Positions 1 to 8,443 of a stretch of 12,954 nt of DNA are shown here, piece after piece. The position numbers and the translations under genes were made by a program. Under the pieces are notes generated by a model. It did no database searches, had not been told where the DNA came from, and saw nothing but the letters and a program-made list of their open reading frames with translations. The stretch is from Patescibacteria group bacterium UBA6489. GTDB taxonomy: Bacteria; Patescibacteriota; Gracilibacteria; BD1-5; UBA6164. Position 1 is the stretch's first letter, and the number at the start of each line of letters is the position of its first letter. Where the stretch lies: the NCBI GenBank assembly GCA_002435385.1, contig DJMN01000005.1, positions 9,159 to 22,112 on the forward strand. Direction: 5' to 3'.

Positions 1-282
1 ATTGAAAGACTAGAAATGTGAATAAAAGAAGGTATGACAAATGCTATCTTGATAAAACTAAATCAAATTGGATCAGTTAGCGAAACTATGGATGCTATAG
101 ATATGGCAACAGAGGCTCAAATGAAATCTATAATTTCTCATAGATCAGGAGAAACAGAAGATACATTTATCGCACATCTAGTTGTTGCTAAAAATACATG
201 ATACATAAAAACAGGTTCACTTTCTAGAACTGATAGAGTTGCAAAATATAATGAACTTATTAGAATAGAGGAGAGAGTTTAA
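1..282 (+). CDS. eno: Enolase, C-terminal 93 residues (5' end outside window)
   Basis: Enolase interconverts 2-phosphoglycerate and phosphoenolpyruvate in the cytoplasm in glycolysis or gluconeogenesis. The frame is open from base 1 and ends at TAA. It contains the family's most conserved C-terminal stretch: NAILIKLNQIGSVSET, then IISHRSGETEDTFIAHL, then IKTGSLSRTDR and the terminal KYNELIRIEE. The lysine of IKLNQ and the SHRSGET loop belong to the active site in known enolases. Two in-frame TGA codons, in LEMGIKEGM and KNTGYIKTG, are read as Gly; under the standard code this segment would be broken. The product ends where normal enolases end, so the 3' end is intact. A hairpin terminator follows within about 15 bases. 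Confidence 0.97.
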
Positions 283-295
283 ATGTTCTTAATAT

Positions 296-334
296 AAAAT
301 AAGGTTAATCTTGAAAATAGGTTAGCCTTATTTT
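296..334 (+). terminator. Rho-independent-type hairpin after enolase
   Basis: A 13-bp stem (296-308 paired with 322-334, one G-U pair) encloses a 13-base loop and ends in TTTT. It starts 13 bases past the enolase stop. Its 3' half overlaps the promoter of the next gene, so termination and re-initiation are packed together. Confidence 0.7.
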
Positions 335-339
335 ATAAT
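311..339 (+). promoter_or_regulatory. Sigma-70-like promoter of the flavodoxin-fold gene
   Basis: A -35 box TTGAAA (311-316), a 17-bp spacer and a consensus -10 box TATAAT (334-339) are seen directly. Transcription should begin near 346, giving a leader of about 10 bases before the ATG at 356. No Shine-Dalgarno sequence fits in it. Confidence 0.65.
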
Positions 340-355
340 ACTTATCATATTATTT

Positions 356-931
356 ATGAAAAAACTAATAATCACAGCACATCCATCATCAAAATGATTT
401 ACTCATAAAATAGCTAAAAGCTTTGAAAAATGAGCCATAGAAAAATGAGATACAGTAGAAATACTAGATTTATATGATGAAAAACACACACAAGATTATT
501 TAAGATTTGAAGATGCCTCAGAACTTCAAAAAGATGAAAAAAGAGATTCAATGCAGGAAAAAATTCTAGAAGCAAATGAACTAATTTTTGTATTTCCTGT
601 CTGGTGGGGAAATATGCCAGCTATACTAAAGAACTTTTTTGATGTAAATCTAGAAAGAGGATTCGCTTTTAAATATTGAAATAAATGACCTATCTGATTA
701 TTAAAATGAAAAACAGCAAGAGTATTTACAACTTGTGATGCTCCAAGTCTTTTTTATAAATTATTTTTTCTTCCTATGAATTTAAAATGATACTTTAAAA
801 TGTATCTTCTTGGTTTTTGTTGAATTAAGCTTTTGTCTTTTGATATTTTTGGTCTTATGAGAAAAAAAGGAGATACTGAAAAAGAGAAGATTTTAGAAAA
901 GGTTTATGAAAGATGACTAGGAAAAAAATAG
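356..931 (+). CDS. Flavodoxin-fold NAD(P)H oxidoreductase (Flavodoxin_2 / quinone reductase type)
   Basis: This 191-residue protein resembles the FMN/FAD-binding NAD(P)H:quinone reductase family (KefF, MdaB and NQO1 relatives), which carries out two-electron reduction of quinones or similar acceptors in the cytoplasm. The N-terminus has strand-loop motif KKLIITAHPSSKGFTHKIA (residues 2-20), where the flavin phosphate loop lies. Residues 78-95 carry FVFPVWWGNMPAILKNFFD, the family hallmark equivalent to the YPLWWxxxPAxLKxxxD motif. Length matches the family. Ten or more Gly are encoded by TGA. The ATG follows a strong promoter with a very short leader. The substrate cannot be told from sequence; a redox-defence role alongside the downstream Bat locus is only a guess. 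Confidence 0.88.
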
Positions 932-950
932 TTTTTTCGGAATAAATTAT

Positions 951-980
951 AAAAGCCTTATAAATTATTATGAGGCTTTT
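951..980. terminator. Bidirectional hairpin between convergent genes
   Basis: A 10-bp stem (951-960 with 971-980, one G-U pair) has A-rich 5' and T-rich 3' flanks, so it can stop transcription from both sides. It lies between the oxidoreductase stop at 931 and the glycosidase stop at 1000. Confidence 0.7.
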
Positions 981-999
981 ATTGATTGAGAATTAAAAT

Positions 1000-3207
1000 C
1001 TAACTTTCTTTTGATAATAAATATATAAAATAATTTACCATATTTCTATATTTAGGCTTTTGTTTTGATAGATTATGTAATTCTATTGTAAACTTTCTAA
1101 TAAAATTAGATTTTTCTTTTTGAGTACTAAACTTTTTATCTATTTTTTGAGTTAGTTCCTTTGTAATACCGTCAAGTCTGTATTTTATAGATGGAGATAA
1201 AGCTATACTAAATTTAAAAGGTTTGTAAGAAGGTTTTTCATTTTTTCAATCCTTTGATATCAATCAAGAATTTTTATGGAAAGAACTATCATCATCCAAA
1301 AGTTTAAAATAATAAGCTTCTTTTATTGGTAAACTTTGTACTGTACTTACATAATCTTTTACTCTAACTGCTTGATATTCATCAGAATAAACTTCAAATG
1401 TTGGGCTAGGTCCTCAAAACTCTGATACAATTATAGGTTTTGTTACTTTATCTTGTAAGTATTTTACATATAGATCCCAATTCTCAGCATCATCATACAA
1501 GTGTAAATCAACTAGATCATATTTAGCATTTTTCAAAACATAGTCAACAATTTGATATGTTTTCTCAGAATCTTCTTTATTTTTTATACAAACATCATTT
1601 TTTAGATAATTTTGTAAATCATTTTCTTTTTTTCAATCAATTAAGCTAAGATTTGAAAAATCTAAAACCTTATTTTCTAAACAAAGAGCTTTATAAACTA
1701 AACTAGACCTTGTAAGTCATCATAATACAACCTCTGTTTCTGGTGAATGTTTTTTAAATTCTTCAAATAACACATTATTATATTCAACAAAATTTTCTAT
1801 TTCATCTTTATTGTTATAATCCCATTCATTTCAATATTGAATCTTATCAATTTTATTAGAATATCTTTTAGCCAAAGTTTTTATAAAATTCTTAAATTGA
1901 TTTTTATCTCAATATTTTAAATCATCAAAATTTATTGTTAAAAGTATAGATATATCATTATCATAAAAGAAATTTATTCTTTCATCCAAAGGAGACCAAT
2001 TAAATTTGTTTTTTTTAGGTTCTCTATCTTCCCATTTTGTTGAAAATCTTATTTTATCTATTCACAAATCCTTTAATTTTGAAAGAGTAAATTCTAGTTC
2101 TTCTTTATTTTTAACAGGAGGAAAACTAATGCCTATTGGATTACTAACAACTTTTTTTTCAATATCATTAGCTTTGTAAGCTAAATCCTTTATAACATCA
2201 AAAATAGGACGATTCTGTTTTTGGGAATCACGAAGTCACATAGTTCAAAAATAAGATTCATCTCTATCTTCTAATATTAACCAGAATATCTTTTTCACTC
2301 AGTTTTCTGCTGAATAATCATAGATTTTATTGAAAAAATTTACCTGTAATTCTGGACTTCAAGGATCTGTTCTTTTTTGAGTAGAAACAGGTTTAACATT
2401 ATATCAACTCTCAGTTATCCAAATTGCCTTATATTCAATTCAAGAATCCTTAGCCAATGTTTTAATATTATCTAGATATTTTTCAAAAGTAATTCAGTTT
2501 ACAACTGGTTCTGTTGGAAAATAGTAATTGTGAACATTTATAATATCAAAGGCTTTTGTTTCAAAAATAGATAATAAAAAATCATTATGTTTTTGTAAAA
2601 TTTCTAAAGATTCTTCTTTCGTAAAATCATTTGTTATTCAACATCACATAGCTGAATGTAGTACTATAGAATCTGAATCTACAGATTTGATGGATTTATA
2701 GCTTTCTTCTAACAAAGTTATATATTCCTCTTGTGACGATTGCCAAAAAGCTTTTCAGTTTACTTCATTTTCTATTTCATAAATTACATTTTTGTCTTTA
2801 TATCTTGTAGCTAGATTCTTTATAAAACTTGTCCGTTGTTTTATATCTTTTGGAAAAGACGAACTTCTATAGTTTTGTGTATTTTGAGTTGCAACAGTTG
2901 TTCCCCAATCTGATATTGCTCTAATTGTTAGAATTATATTCGTTTCAGGATTTGAGTTAACTATATTATCTATTAATTCCCAATCCCAAGTATCAGAAGT
3001 TGGTTGTATTGTTTCCCAAGCTAATGGAATTCTTATATCTTTAATATTTAATTCTTTTGTTGCCTTTAATTCTTCGCTAAGAGTTTTTGGTGAGACATTT
3101 AATCCCATTTTTGTAGAGTAACTTTCTAAATTTGAATCAGCAAATAATTTAAAAATTCAAAACAAGGATATAACACAGAGAAACAATAGTACAATTATTT
3201 TTTTCAT
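1000..3207 (-). CDS. Secreted protein with two tandem clan GH-A (TIM-barrel) glycoside hydrolase-like domains
   Basis: This is a 735-residue protein once TGA is read as Gly. Residues 1-23 (two Lys, a hydrophobic core, then LFADS) look like a signal peptide or N-terminal anchor. Domain 1 (about 34-345) has the clan GH-A pattern: IRIPLAWETIQP early, acid/base Asn147-Glu148 in IENEVN at the end of strand 4, and candidate nucleophile Glu266 in IWITESGYN. Domain 2 (about 356-670) repeats the plan: KIRFSTKWEDREP, Asn460-Glu461 in YGNEWD, and Glu596 in IIVSEFGG. The last 65 residues are helical and Lys-rich. GH5, GH39 and GH42-like barrels share this layout; I cannot choose a family or a substrate. 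The start is the first ATG giving a signal sequence; a later internal Met at residue 34 would delete it. The gene is divergent from MoxR. Confidence 0.85.
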
Positions 3208-3409
3208 AACAATAAAAGTTAGAAAATATTTTTTGTAAAAAATCAAGAAAATTTTTAAAAATAATTTATATATATATTTATACTTTGTAAGAAAATTGTA
3301 ATAATTTAGAATAATTTATCAATTTTTTTATATGGAAATTTTCCTTTGATTTTTTTTATAATTCATTAAAATCCTTTTACATTTTTATACTCTAAAAACT
3401 AGAATAAAT
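3208..3409. other. Divergent AT-rich intergenic region between glycosidase and moxR
   Basis: This 202-bp stretch holds no gene. It must carry the starts of two divergent transcripts, but I see no near-consensus promoter pair for either. TATAAT occurs at 3357-3362 on the plus strand without a good -35 box. The 8-mer ATAATTTA occurs three times (3261, 3301, 3311), which may be low complexity. Confidence 0.4.
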
Positions 3410-4369
3410 ATGGAAAATAAAGAAAAATTTACAGAACTCAACCAGAAAGTACAAGAAGTATTTTCCGAAATATGAAAAAAGATAGTATGACAAGAAGAAC
3501 TTATAAGAGATTTAATGATAGCACTTCTATCTAGATGACATATACTTTTAGAATGAGCTCCATGACTTGCCAAGACCCTTTCAGTTGATACTTTATCAAA
3601 AACTCTAGGATTAGATTTTAATCGTATGCAGTTTACACCAGACCTTTTACCATCAGATTTAATATGAGCAAAAATATATGACCCAGATGCTAAAAGCTTT
3701 TTTGTAAAACATTGACCAATATTCTCAAACTTTATACTAGCTGATGAGATAAACAGAGCTCCTTCAAAAGTTCAATCAGCTTTACTTGAAGCTATGGCAG
3801 AGAGACAGGTAACTATATGAGAAAGTACTTTTAAGTTAGAAGAACCATTTATAGTATTAGCTACACAAAATCCTATAGAGCAATCAGGTACATTTGATTT
3901 ACCTGAAGCACAACTAGATAGGTTTTTACTAAAGACAATAATTACATATCCAACAAAGGAACAAGAGATACAAATACTAAAACAAAGCAAAGATTTAGGA
4001 AATGTAAAAATAAAAAAAATACTAACTAAAAAAGATGTGCTAGATGCACAAAAGTTAGTAAAAGAAATTTATGTAGATGATAATATTTTAAACTACATAA
4101 GTGATATAGTTTTTGAAACAAGAGACAGTGAAAAATACAAAGATTTAATCACATACTGAGTTTCACCTAGATGATCTATTTGATTGTTGCAAGCCTCAAA
4201 AGTTTTAGCACTTATAGCAGGTAGAGATTTTGTTATACCAGAAGATATAAAGGCTGTAGCAAAAACAGTGCTTAGGCATAGACTGATTTTATCTTATGAA
4301 GCACTAGCTGATAATATAACAGAAGATGAGATTATTGAAAAAATTTTGGGGGTTGTGAAAGTTAGGTAA
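3410..4369 (+). CDS. MoxR-family AAA+ ATPase
   Basis: MoxR ATPases are chaperone-like AAA+ proteins that work with VWA-domain partners on maturation or stress tolerance of other complexes. The 319-residue product is of normal length. Walker A is GAPGLAKT (49-56), Walker B ILADEINRA with Asp112-Glu113, sensor 1 is in ATQNPIEQ (Asn154), a LPEAQLDRF stretch is at 164-172, and the sensor 2 region GVSPRGSIGLL is near 250-260. Both Walker A glycines are written TGA, which makes the recoding plain. The gene opens a Bat-type locus with DUF58, BatD, BatA, BatB and BatC downstream. There is no Shine-Dalgarno sequence before the ATG. Confidence 0.95.
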
Positions 4370-4373
4370 AAGA

Positions 4374-4392
4374 AAAATAATAAGATTATTTT
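4374..4392. terminator. Weak AT-only hairpin between moxR and a convergent gene
   Basis: An 8-bp stem made only of A-T pairs (4374-4381 with 4385-4392, 3-base loop) ends in TTTT and lies between the convergent stops. With no G-C pairs it is likely a leaky terminator at best. Confidence 0.35.
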
Positions 4393-4404
4393 AAATATAA
4401 GTTC

Positions 4405-4665
4405 TTATTCATTAATGAGCATTGCATCTAAGAAGCCTTGAACTTTATTTCTAGTTACCCTTAAAACCTGATCTACGTTTCAAGTTCAAACAAGTTTTTC
4501 TAAATCGTCCTTTCACATAGTTCCTATATTTTTTCTTGCCTGACTAGCCTCTTCTAACAGTTTACTACTCTCTTCATAAGGCATATCTTTAATTTTTTGG
4601 TTAATATCTAATGGACCAACACCTGAAAAAATGTTTTCAATAATAAAACTACCTAAATTATTCAT
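4405..4665 (-). CDS. Hypothetical small protein (86 aa) antisense within the moxR-bat locus
   Basis: I do not recognise this protein. The open frame extends upstream to an ATG at 4698, but that ATG overlaps the -10 box of a consensus promoter at 4697-4725. The usable start is therefore the ATG at 4663-4665, giving 86 residues that begin MNNLGSFIIENIFSG. The product is soluble-looking and mainly helical, with an acidic middle (KDMPYEESSKLLEEASQARK) and a C-terminus VDQVLRVTRNKVQGFLDAML. Three TGA codons are read as Gly (in TMGKD, LVGTGNV). It is convergent with moxR (35 bases between stops) and divergent from the DUF58 gene. The strong dedicated promoter argues that it is real. Confidence 0.7.
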
Positions 4666-4696
4666 GTTATTAAAATCAAATATTAAAACATAATAC

Positions 4697-4725
4697 ATTA
4701 TACTCTAGAACAGAGATACTGTCAA
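4697..4725 (-). promoter_or_regulatory. Consensus sigma-70 promoter for the small minus-strand gene
   Basis: On the minus strand TTGACA (4720-4725) and TATAAT (4697-4702) are both perfect and separated by exactly 17 bp. Initiation should fall near 4690, leaving a leader of about 25 bases before the ATG at 4665. It is among the best promoters in the window. Confidence 0.8.
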
Positions 4726-4742
4726 ATAAAATTTAATACCCT

Positions 4743-5591
4743 ATGAAACTAAAAGAATTTAAAAAATTAGACATAAAAACAAAAAAATTAGTAGATACTA
4801 TATTTTTGTGAAACTATAAATCATCCTTCAAATGAAGATGATTAGAGTTTAGTGAGTTTAGAAGTTATGAATACTGAGATGACGCAAAATACATAGATTG
4901 GCTTGTATCTGCCAGAGAAGGAAAAACAGTTATCAGAAGATACGAAGAAGAAAGAGAACTAAATATATTATTTATGCTAGACCTATGAACTAGCATGAAT
5001 TTTTGAATCTCTAAAAAAAAGATAGATCTACTAAAAGAAATATTCTTTTTAATCTGAGTCTCTGCAGTTGAAAGCTCTGATAGAGTATGAGCAATACTCC
5101 TTTGATGAGAAAAAAAGAAAATAATCAAATTTAAAAAATGAAAAGTAGCACTATTCAACATATTAAAAGAAATAGATAACTATAAATCAGTTCCTAAAAA
5201 ATGAAAGAAAATTTGATTAAAATTTCTAAATAATTCAAAGATAAAAAAATCTCTAGTCTTTGTTTTGACAGATAAAACTGAAATAAAAGAGAAGCAGTTA
5301 TGAGTCTCAAGAGAAAAAAATGACATGATATTTATAAATATATTTGATAGTTTTGAAAATACTTTAGCATTAGGAAATAGTAATATAACTCTTTGAAATG
5401 ATAAAAACGAGTTAAATATAGATTTAGCAGATACAAAAAAGAAAAAAGAGTATGTAAGGCTTAGAAAAGAAAAAATAGAAAGCTTTAGACATACTCTACA
5501 GAAAAAGTGAATTGATTATATTTATATAGATGAGAAAACTAATATTTATAAAGAATTAGTTAAGTTGATGAAGATGAGAGGGGTTAAGTAG
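4743..5591 (+). CDS. DUF58 domain protein
   Basis: DUF58 proteins are regular partners of MoxR ATPases and carry a diverged VWA fold. The 282-residue product has the diagnostic block at 31-58: GRGLEFSEFRSYEYGDD followed by IDWLVSAR. Residues 74-86 (ILFMLDLGTSMNFG) correspond to the first VWA strand and metal loop. The usual DxSxS is DLGTS here, so metal binding may be altered. No membrane segment is seen, which suggests a cytoplasmic protein. About 17 of its Gly are TGA. It lies between moxR and batD in sequence order but is separated from both by minus-strand genes, so it may need its own promoter or read-through. None is obvious upstream apart from a TATACT at 4699-4704. Confidence 0.92.
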
Positions 5592-5595
5592 AAAT

Positions 5596-6153
5596 TTATG
5601 ATTGTTGTTTTATATAACTTGATGCGGTCTCAATAAGAGCCTTTAGCTCTTCAATCAGAACTTGGTTAGCTTTTTCAGCTTCAGGAAGTTCAGAAAGATC
5701 TATTTTGCCATATCTTAATAAACGACTTATAAATTGGCTGTCTTGACTAATTCTTTCAGCAATAGTTTCTGATGTAACTCAATATTTTGAAAGAACCTCA
5801 GGGATTTTTTCAAGACGATGAAAAGCATTTGATATATCCTCATAAGTAAGTTCTAAAAGGTCTTTGGGTTTTGCATTACACGGAACTTCTAGTAAAAGTT
5901 TTAATTCTTCCTTTCTTGGATTATTATTATTATCTACTAGGTAAACTATACAACAATTTATAATACTTCTCAACATTTTTTTATATTCTCAATTAGATTT
6001 TGGGTATAGTTCTTCAGCATCTTTTAATAAAGATAGTTGATTTTCTTTTTCTAAAAAAGCTATTTCATAACTTATCTCATTTTCTTCTGTTATATGTGAA
6101 TTCAAGATATCTCCAATTTTTACAACTTCTTTCATGGTATTTAATTCTGGCAT
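5596..6153 (-). CDS. Hypothetical protein (185 aa) antisense within the bat locus
   Basis: I do not recognise this protein. It reads MPELNTMKEVVKIGDILNS at the start, then an acidic helical region (23-55), a short hydrophobic stretch with two Cys (SIINCCIVYLV, about 64-74), and a helical C-terminal half including VTSETIAERISQDSQFISRLLRYG. That last stretch loosely recalls a helix-turn-helix, which is inference. Only two TGA codons are needed (SNGEY, KYGVT), so it is Gly-poor. The Met at codon 7 is an alternative start. The stop lies 4 bases from the DUF58 stop with no terminator between them. A strong promoter lies 32 bases upstream. Confidence 0.75.
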
Positions 6154-6184
6154 AATTGCTTATTTATTAAATTAAAGTAAATGT

Positions 6185-6212
6185 ACTATATATAAAAAAC
6201 GAAACTTGTCAA
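6185..6212 (-). promoter_or_regulatory. Sigma-70-like promoter for the 185-aa minus-strand gene
   Basis: On the minus strand a perfect TTGACA (6207-6212) and TATAGT (6185-6190) are 16 bp apart. Initiation is expected near 6178, about 25 bases before the ATG. This promoter is back to back with the proposed batD promoter. Confidence 0.7.
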
Positions 6213-6264
6213 AAAATAATTAATACAATTTAATAACTGATGATAAAAAGTGAAAACATAATAC

Positions 6265-6291
6265 TTTACAAAAACTATATTTTTTTATAAT
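6265..6291 (+). promoter_or_regulatory. Possible promoter of batD
   Basis: TTTACA (6265-6270) and a perfect TATAAT (6286-6291) are separated by only 15 bp, shorter than ideal. Initiation would be near 6298, some 25 bases before the batD ATG. Confidence 0.4.
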
Positions 6292-6322
6292 TACCCATAC
6301 ATAAAAAACTAAAAAATAAACC

Positions 6323-7252
6323 ATGAAAAACAAACTAAAAATAATACTTTGAATAATCCTATTTTTCACAACAAATCTAGTTTTAGCACTAGATGTAGAT
6401 TTCAATGTGGATAAAAAAGAACTAACAATGTCTGATAATCTAACCATAAATGTTATAATCACTTGAACCTGAAATATGGATAACATAGATATCTGATGAA
6501 TAGAAAACTTTAGTCTAGTATGACAAAATCAATCAAACATAACATCAGATGTAAATTGAACCAAACAAAGCTATCTAAATATGAGATTGGTATTCTCTCC
6601 AATGCTAACATGAGAACATGAAATTTGACCAATCACCCTAAGACTTTGAGATGAAGAAATAAAAAAATGAGATAAAACAATAAAAATAAATGTTACAAAT
6701 AATCAAAAACAAACAACGAATACAAACAATAAAATACAAAAGGTTACTGATTATGATAATCAAAAGCAGACTATAAACGATGGAAGTGGAATTACTGAAG
6801 AGCTAAATGATATAGACCCAGTGAAAACAAGCATATGAAAATTCGTTTTAATCCCTATTCTTATAATCCTATTTTTTATAATATTCTATTTTTTACTAAA
6901 ACACTTTTTAAAACAAGAAGAAAAAGAAGAAGAACTAAAAGTAGAAATTAAGGAAATTGATGGGAAAGAAGTATTAAAATCAAAATTAAACAGAGTAAAA
7001 GAAAAGGTAAACGACTTAAGTAAAACAAATTTCTATTCAATTTTAAATACTTTATTTAGGGAGTATTTTGAATATCTATGAATAGAAAAAGCCTCAAAAA
7101 TGACCTATGATGAATTAAAGGATACAACACTGAAAGATAAAGAAATATTTAAACTCTTTGAAAAAAGCTATTTTAAAGAGTTTGATAATAGTGAGGATGA
7201 TTCAAAAATCAGACTAGAAATAGTTGATGAATTTATGGAAAAAATGGGGTAA
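6323..7252 (+). CDS. batD: BatD-like protein (membrane-anchored, periplasmic Ig-like domain)
   Basis: BatD proteins are large membrane-anchored components of Bat loci. This 309-residue version has a signal sequence (1-22, ending LVLALD), a beta-rich extracytoplasmic domain (about 23-125) with the family pattern DNLTINVIITGTGNMDNI, then ENFSLVGQNQS and a SPMLTGEHEIGPITLRLG strand. An Asn/Gln-rich linker (126-165) leads to one membrane span (about 172-193) and a charged cytoplasmic helical tail. It is shorter than many BatD proteins, which usually carry several repeats of the beta domain. It is followed by batA after a 197-bp gap filled by a palindromic repeat. Confidence 0.83.
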
Positions 7253-7259
7253 AATTTAA

Positions 7260-7425
7260 ACTTCACCTAACCTCTGCTACGCTTTAACTTCAGAATAGTC
7301 GTAACAAGTACTCCTTTCTTCACTTATCCTTAAAGGAGAGGAACAAGTAAGAATAAAACTTTTTAAGGCTCCCCCTTAGTCCCCCTCATCTGAGGGGGAA
7401 AGCGAGGAACGAGCAGGGGGAGTTA
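7260..7425. repeat. GC-rich palindromic intergenic repeat, two related modules
   Basis: The 197-bp batD-batA gap holds unusually GC-rich, structured DNA. Module A has a 7-bp stem (7311-7317 with 7332-7338) flanked by direct repeats AACAAGTA (7303-7310 and 7342-7349). Module B has an 8-bp inner stem CCCCCTCA/TGAGGGGG (7381-7388 with 7391-7398, 2-base loop) nested inside an 8-bp outer stem CTCCCCCT/AGGGGGAG (7369-7376 with 7415-7422). Both modules carry a similar tail: AGGAACAAGTAAG (7339-7351) and AGGAACGAGCAGG (7405-7417). It encodes no protein that I can see. It resembles a dispersed palindromic (REP/MITE-like) element rather than a simple terminator. Confidence 0.6.
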
Positions 7426-7449
7426 ATAAAAATTACTAACACAAAACAC

Positions 7450-8442
7450 ATGCTTACAAACTACACATTCTTAAATCCTATATATTTCTCAATAATAATT
7501 CCCATATTATTATTGCTTTTATTTCTATATTTTAAAAAATCAAAAACTAATAACTTTTGACCACTAGAAGACCTAAAAAAAATCTATAAATCCAATAGCA
7601 TTTATTATAAAATATATTTTATACTTATATTCATTATCTCTTTATTATTCATATCAATCTTAGCAAATTTTGTTGAAAATGTTACAGATGAAAAAATAAA
7701 TAAAAAGGGAATAGATATAGAAATAGTTCTAGACCTAAGCTATTCTATGAAAGCACTTGATATAAAACCAAACAGACTAGAAGCCTGAAAACAAGTACTT
7801 ATTGATTTTATAAACACCATAAAACAAGATAGAATATGAGTTATACTATTCTCCTGAAAACCATTTAACTCAATCCCTCTAACTTTTGATTATGATTTCC
7901 TAAAGGATTTTGTTTGAGATTTAACAGTAGAAACTATAGACCAGTGATATAATCATCTAAGATGAACAGCTATATGAGATGCTATTGTACTCGCTATAGA
8001 TTCTTTTAAAAAGTCAGAAGATAGAGAAAAAGTTATTATCCTAATAACAGACGGAGAAGCTAATACATGACTAGATCCTATACTAGCATTGAAAATGGCA
8101 AAAAAAGAGAATATAAAAATCTATACCATATGAGTATGATGAACCGAGCCAGCATATGTAGAAGTACTAGTATGATTATTTCCACAACCACAAAGAGTAT
8201 GAGTATGACCAGTAGATGAAAAAACACTAAAAAAAATAGCAACAGAAACCTGAGGAAAGTACTTTAGAGCAACATCAAAAGAAAAACTAGATGAAATCTT
8301 TAAAGATATATCCAAACTTGAGAAAAGAGACATTGAAGTAGATAAAATAACAATACACAAAGATAAAAATATTATTCTTGCATACCTGATTATATTTTTT
8401 ATGCTACTATTATTTTTTATAAAATATAAAAAAAGAATTTAA
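7450..8442 (+). CDS. batA: BatA: membrane-anchored VWA domain protein
   Basis: BatA is a VWA-domain membrane protein that works with MoxR-type ATPases. The 330-residue product has two N-terminal membrane spans (about 10-28 and 53-73), the VWA domain (about 88-285) and a C-terminal span (about 307-326). The metal site is complete: DLSYS (Asp95, Ser97, Ser99), Thr173 in LRGTAIGDA and Asp201 in ITDGEAN. By my reading 16 of its 19 glycines are TGA and only three are GGA. No Shine-Dalgarno sequence precedes the ATG. The batB ATG follows the stop after a single base, so the two are cotranscribed and probably translationally coupled. Confidence 0.93.
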
Positions 8443-8443
8443 T

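Noticed and set aside
3385..3990. Minus-strand frames of 62 and 72 codons
   Set aside because: They lie antisense to the well-supported MoxR ATPase and show no recognisable features.
4184..4369. A separate 61-residue plus-strand gene
   Set aside because: It is the C-terminal part of MoxR, which appears detached only because of an upstream TGA read as stop.
4865..5161. Minus-strand frame of 98 codons
   Set aside because: It is antisense to the DUF58 signature region, which is strongly conserved on the plus strand.
6220..6486. Minus-strand frame of 88 codons
   Set aside because: It overlaps the batD start and the intergenic promoter region in antisense and has no start context or family features.
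7366..7425. The GC-rich palindromes as an ordinary terminator of batD
   Set aside because: The structure starts over 100 bases after the batD stop, contains two related modules and nested stems, and is followed by AGTTAA rather than a T-run, so termination alone does not explain it.
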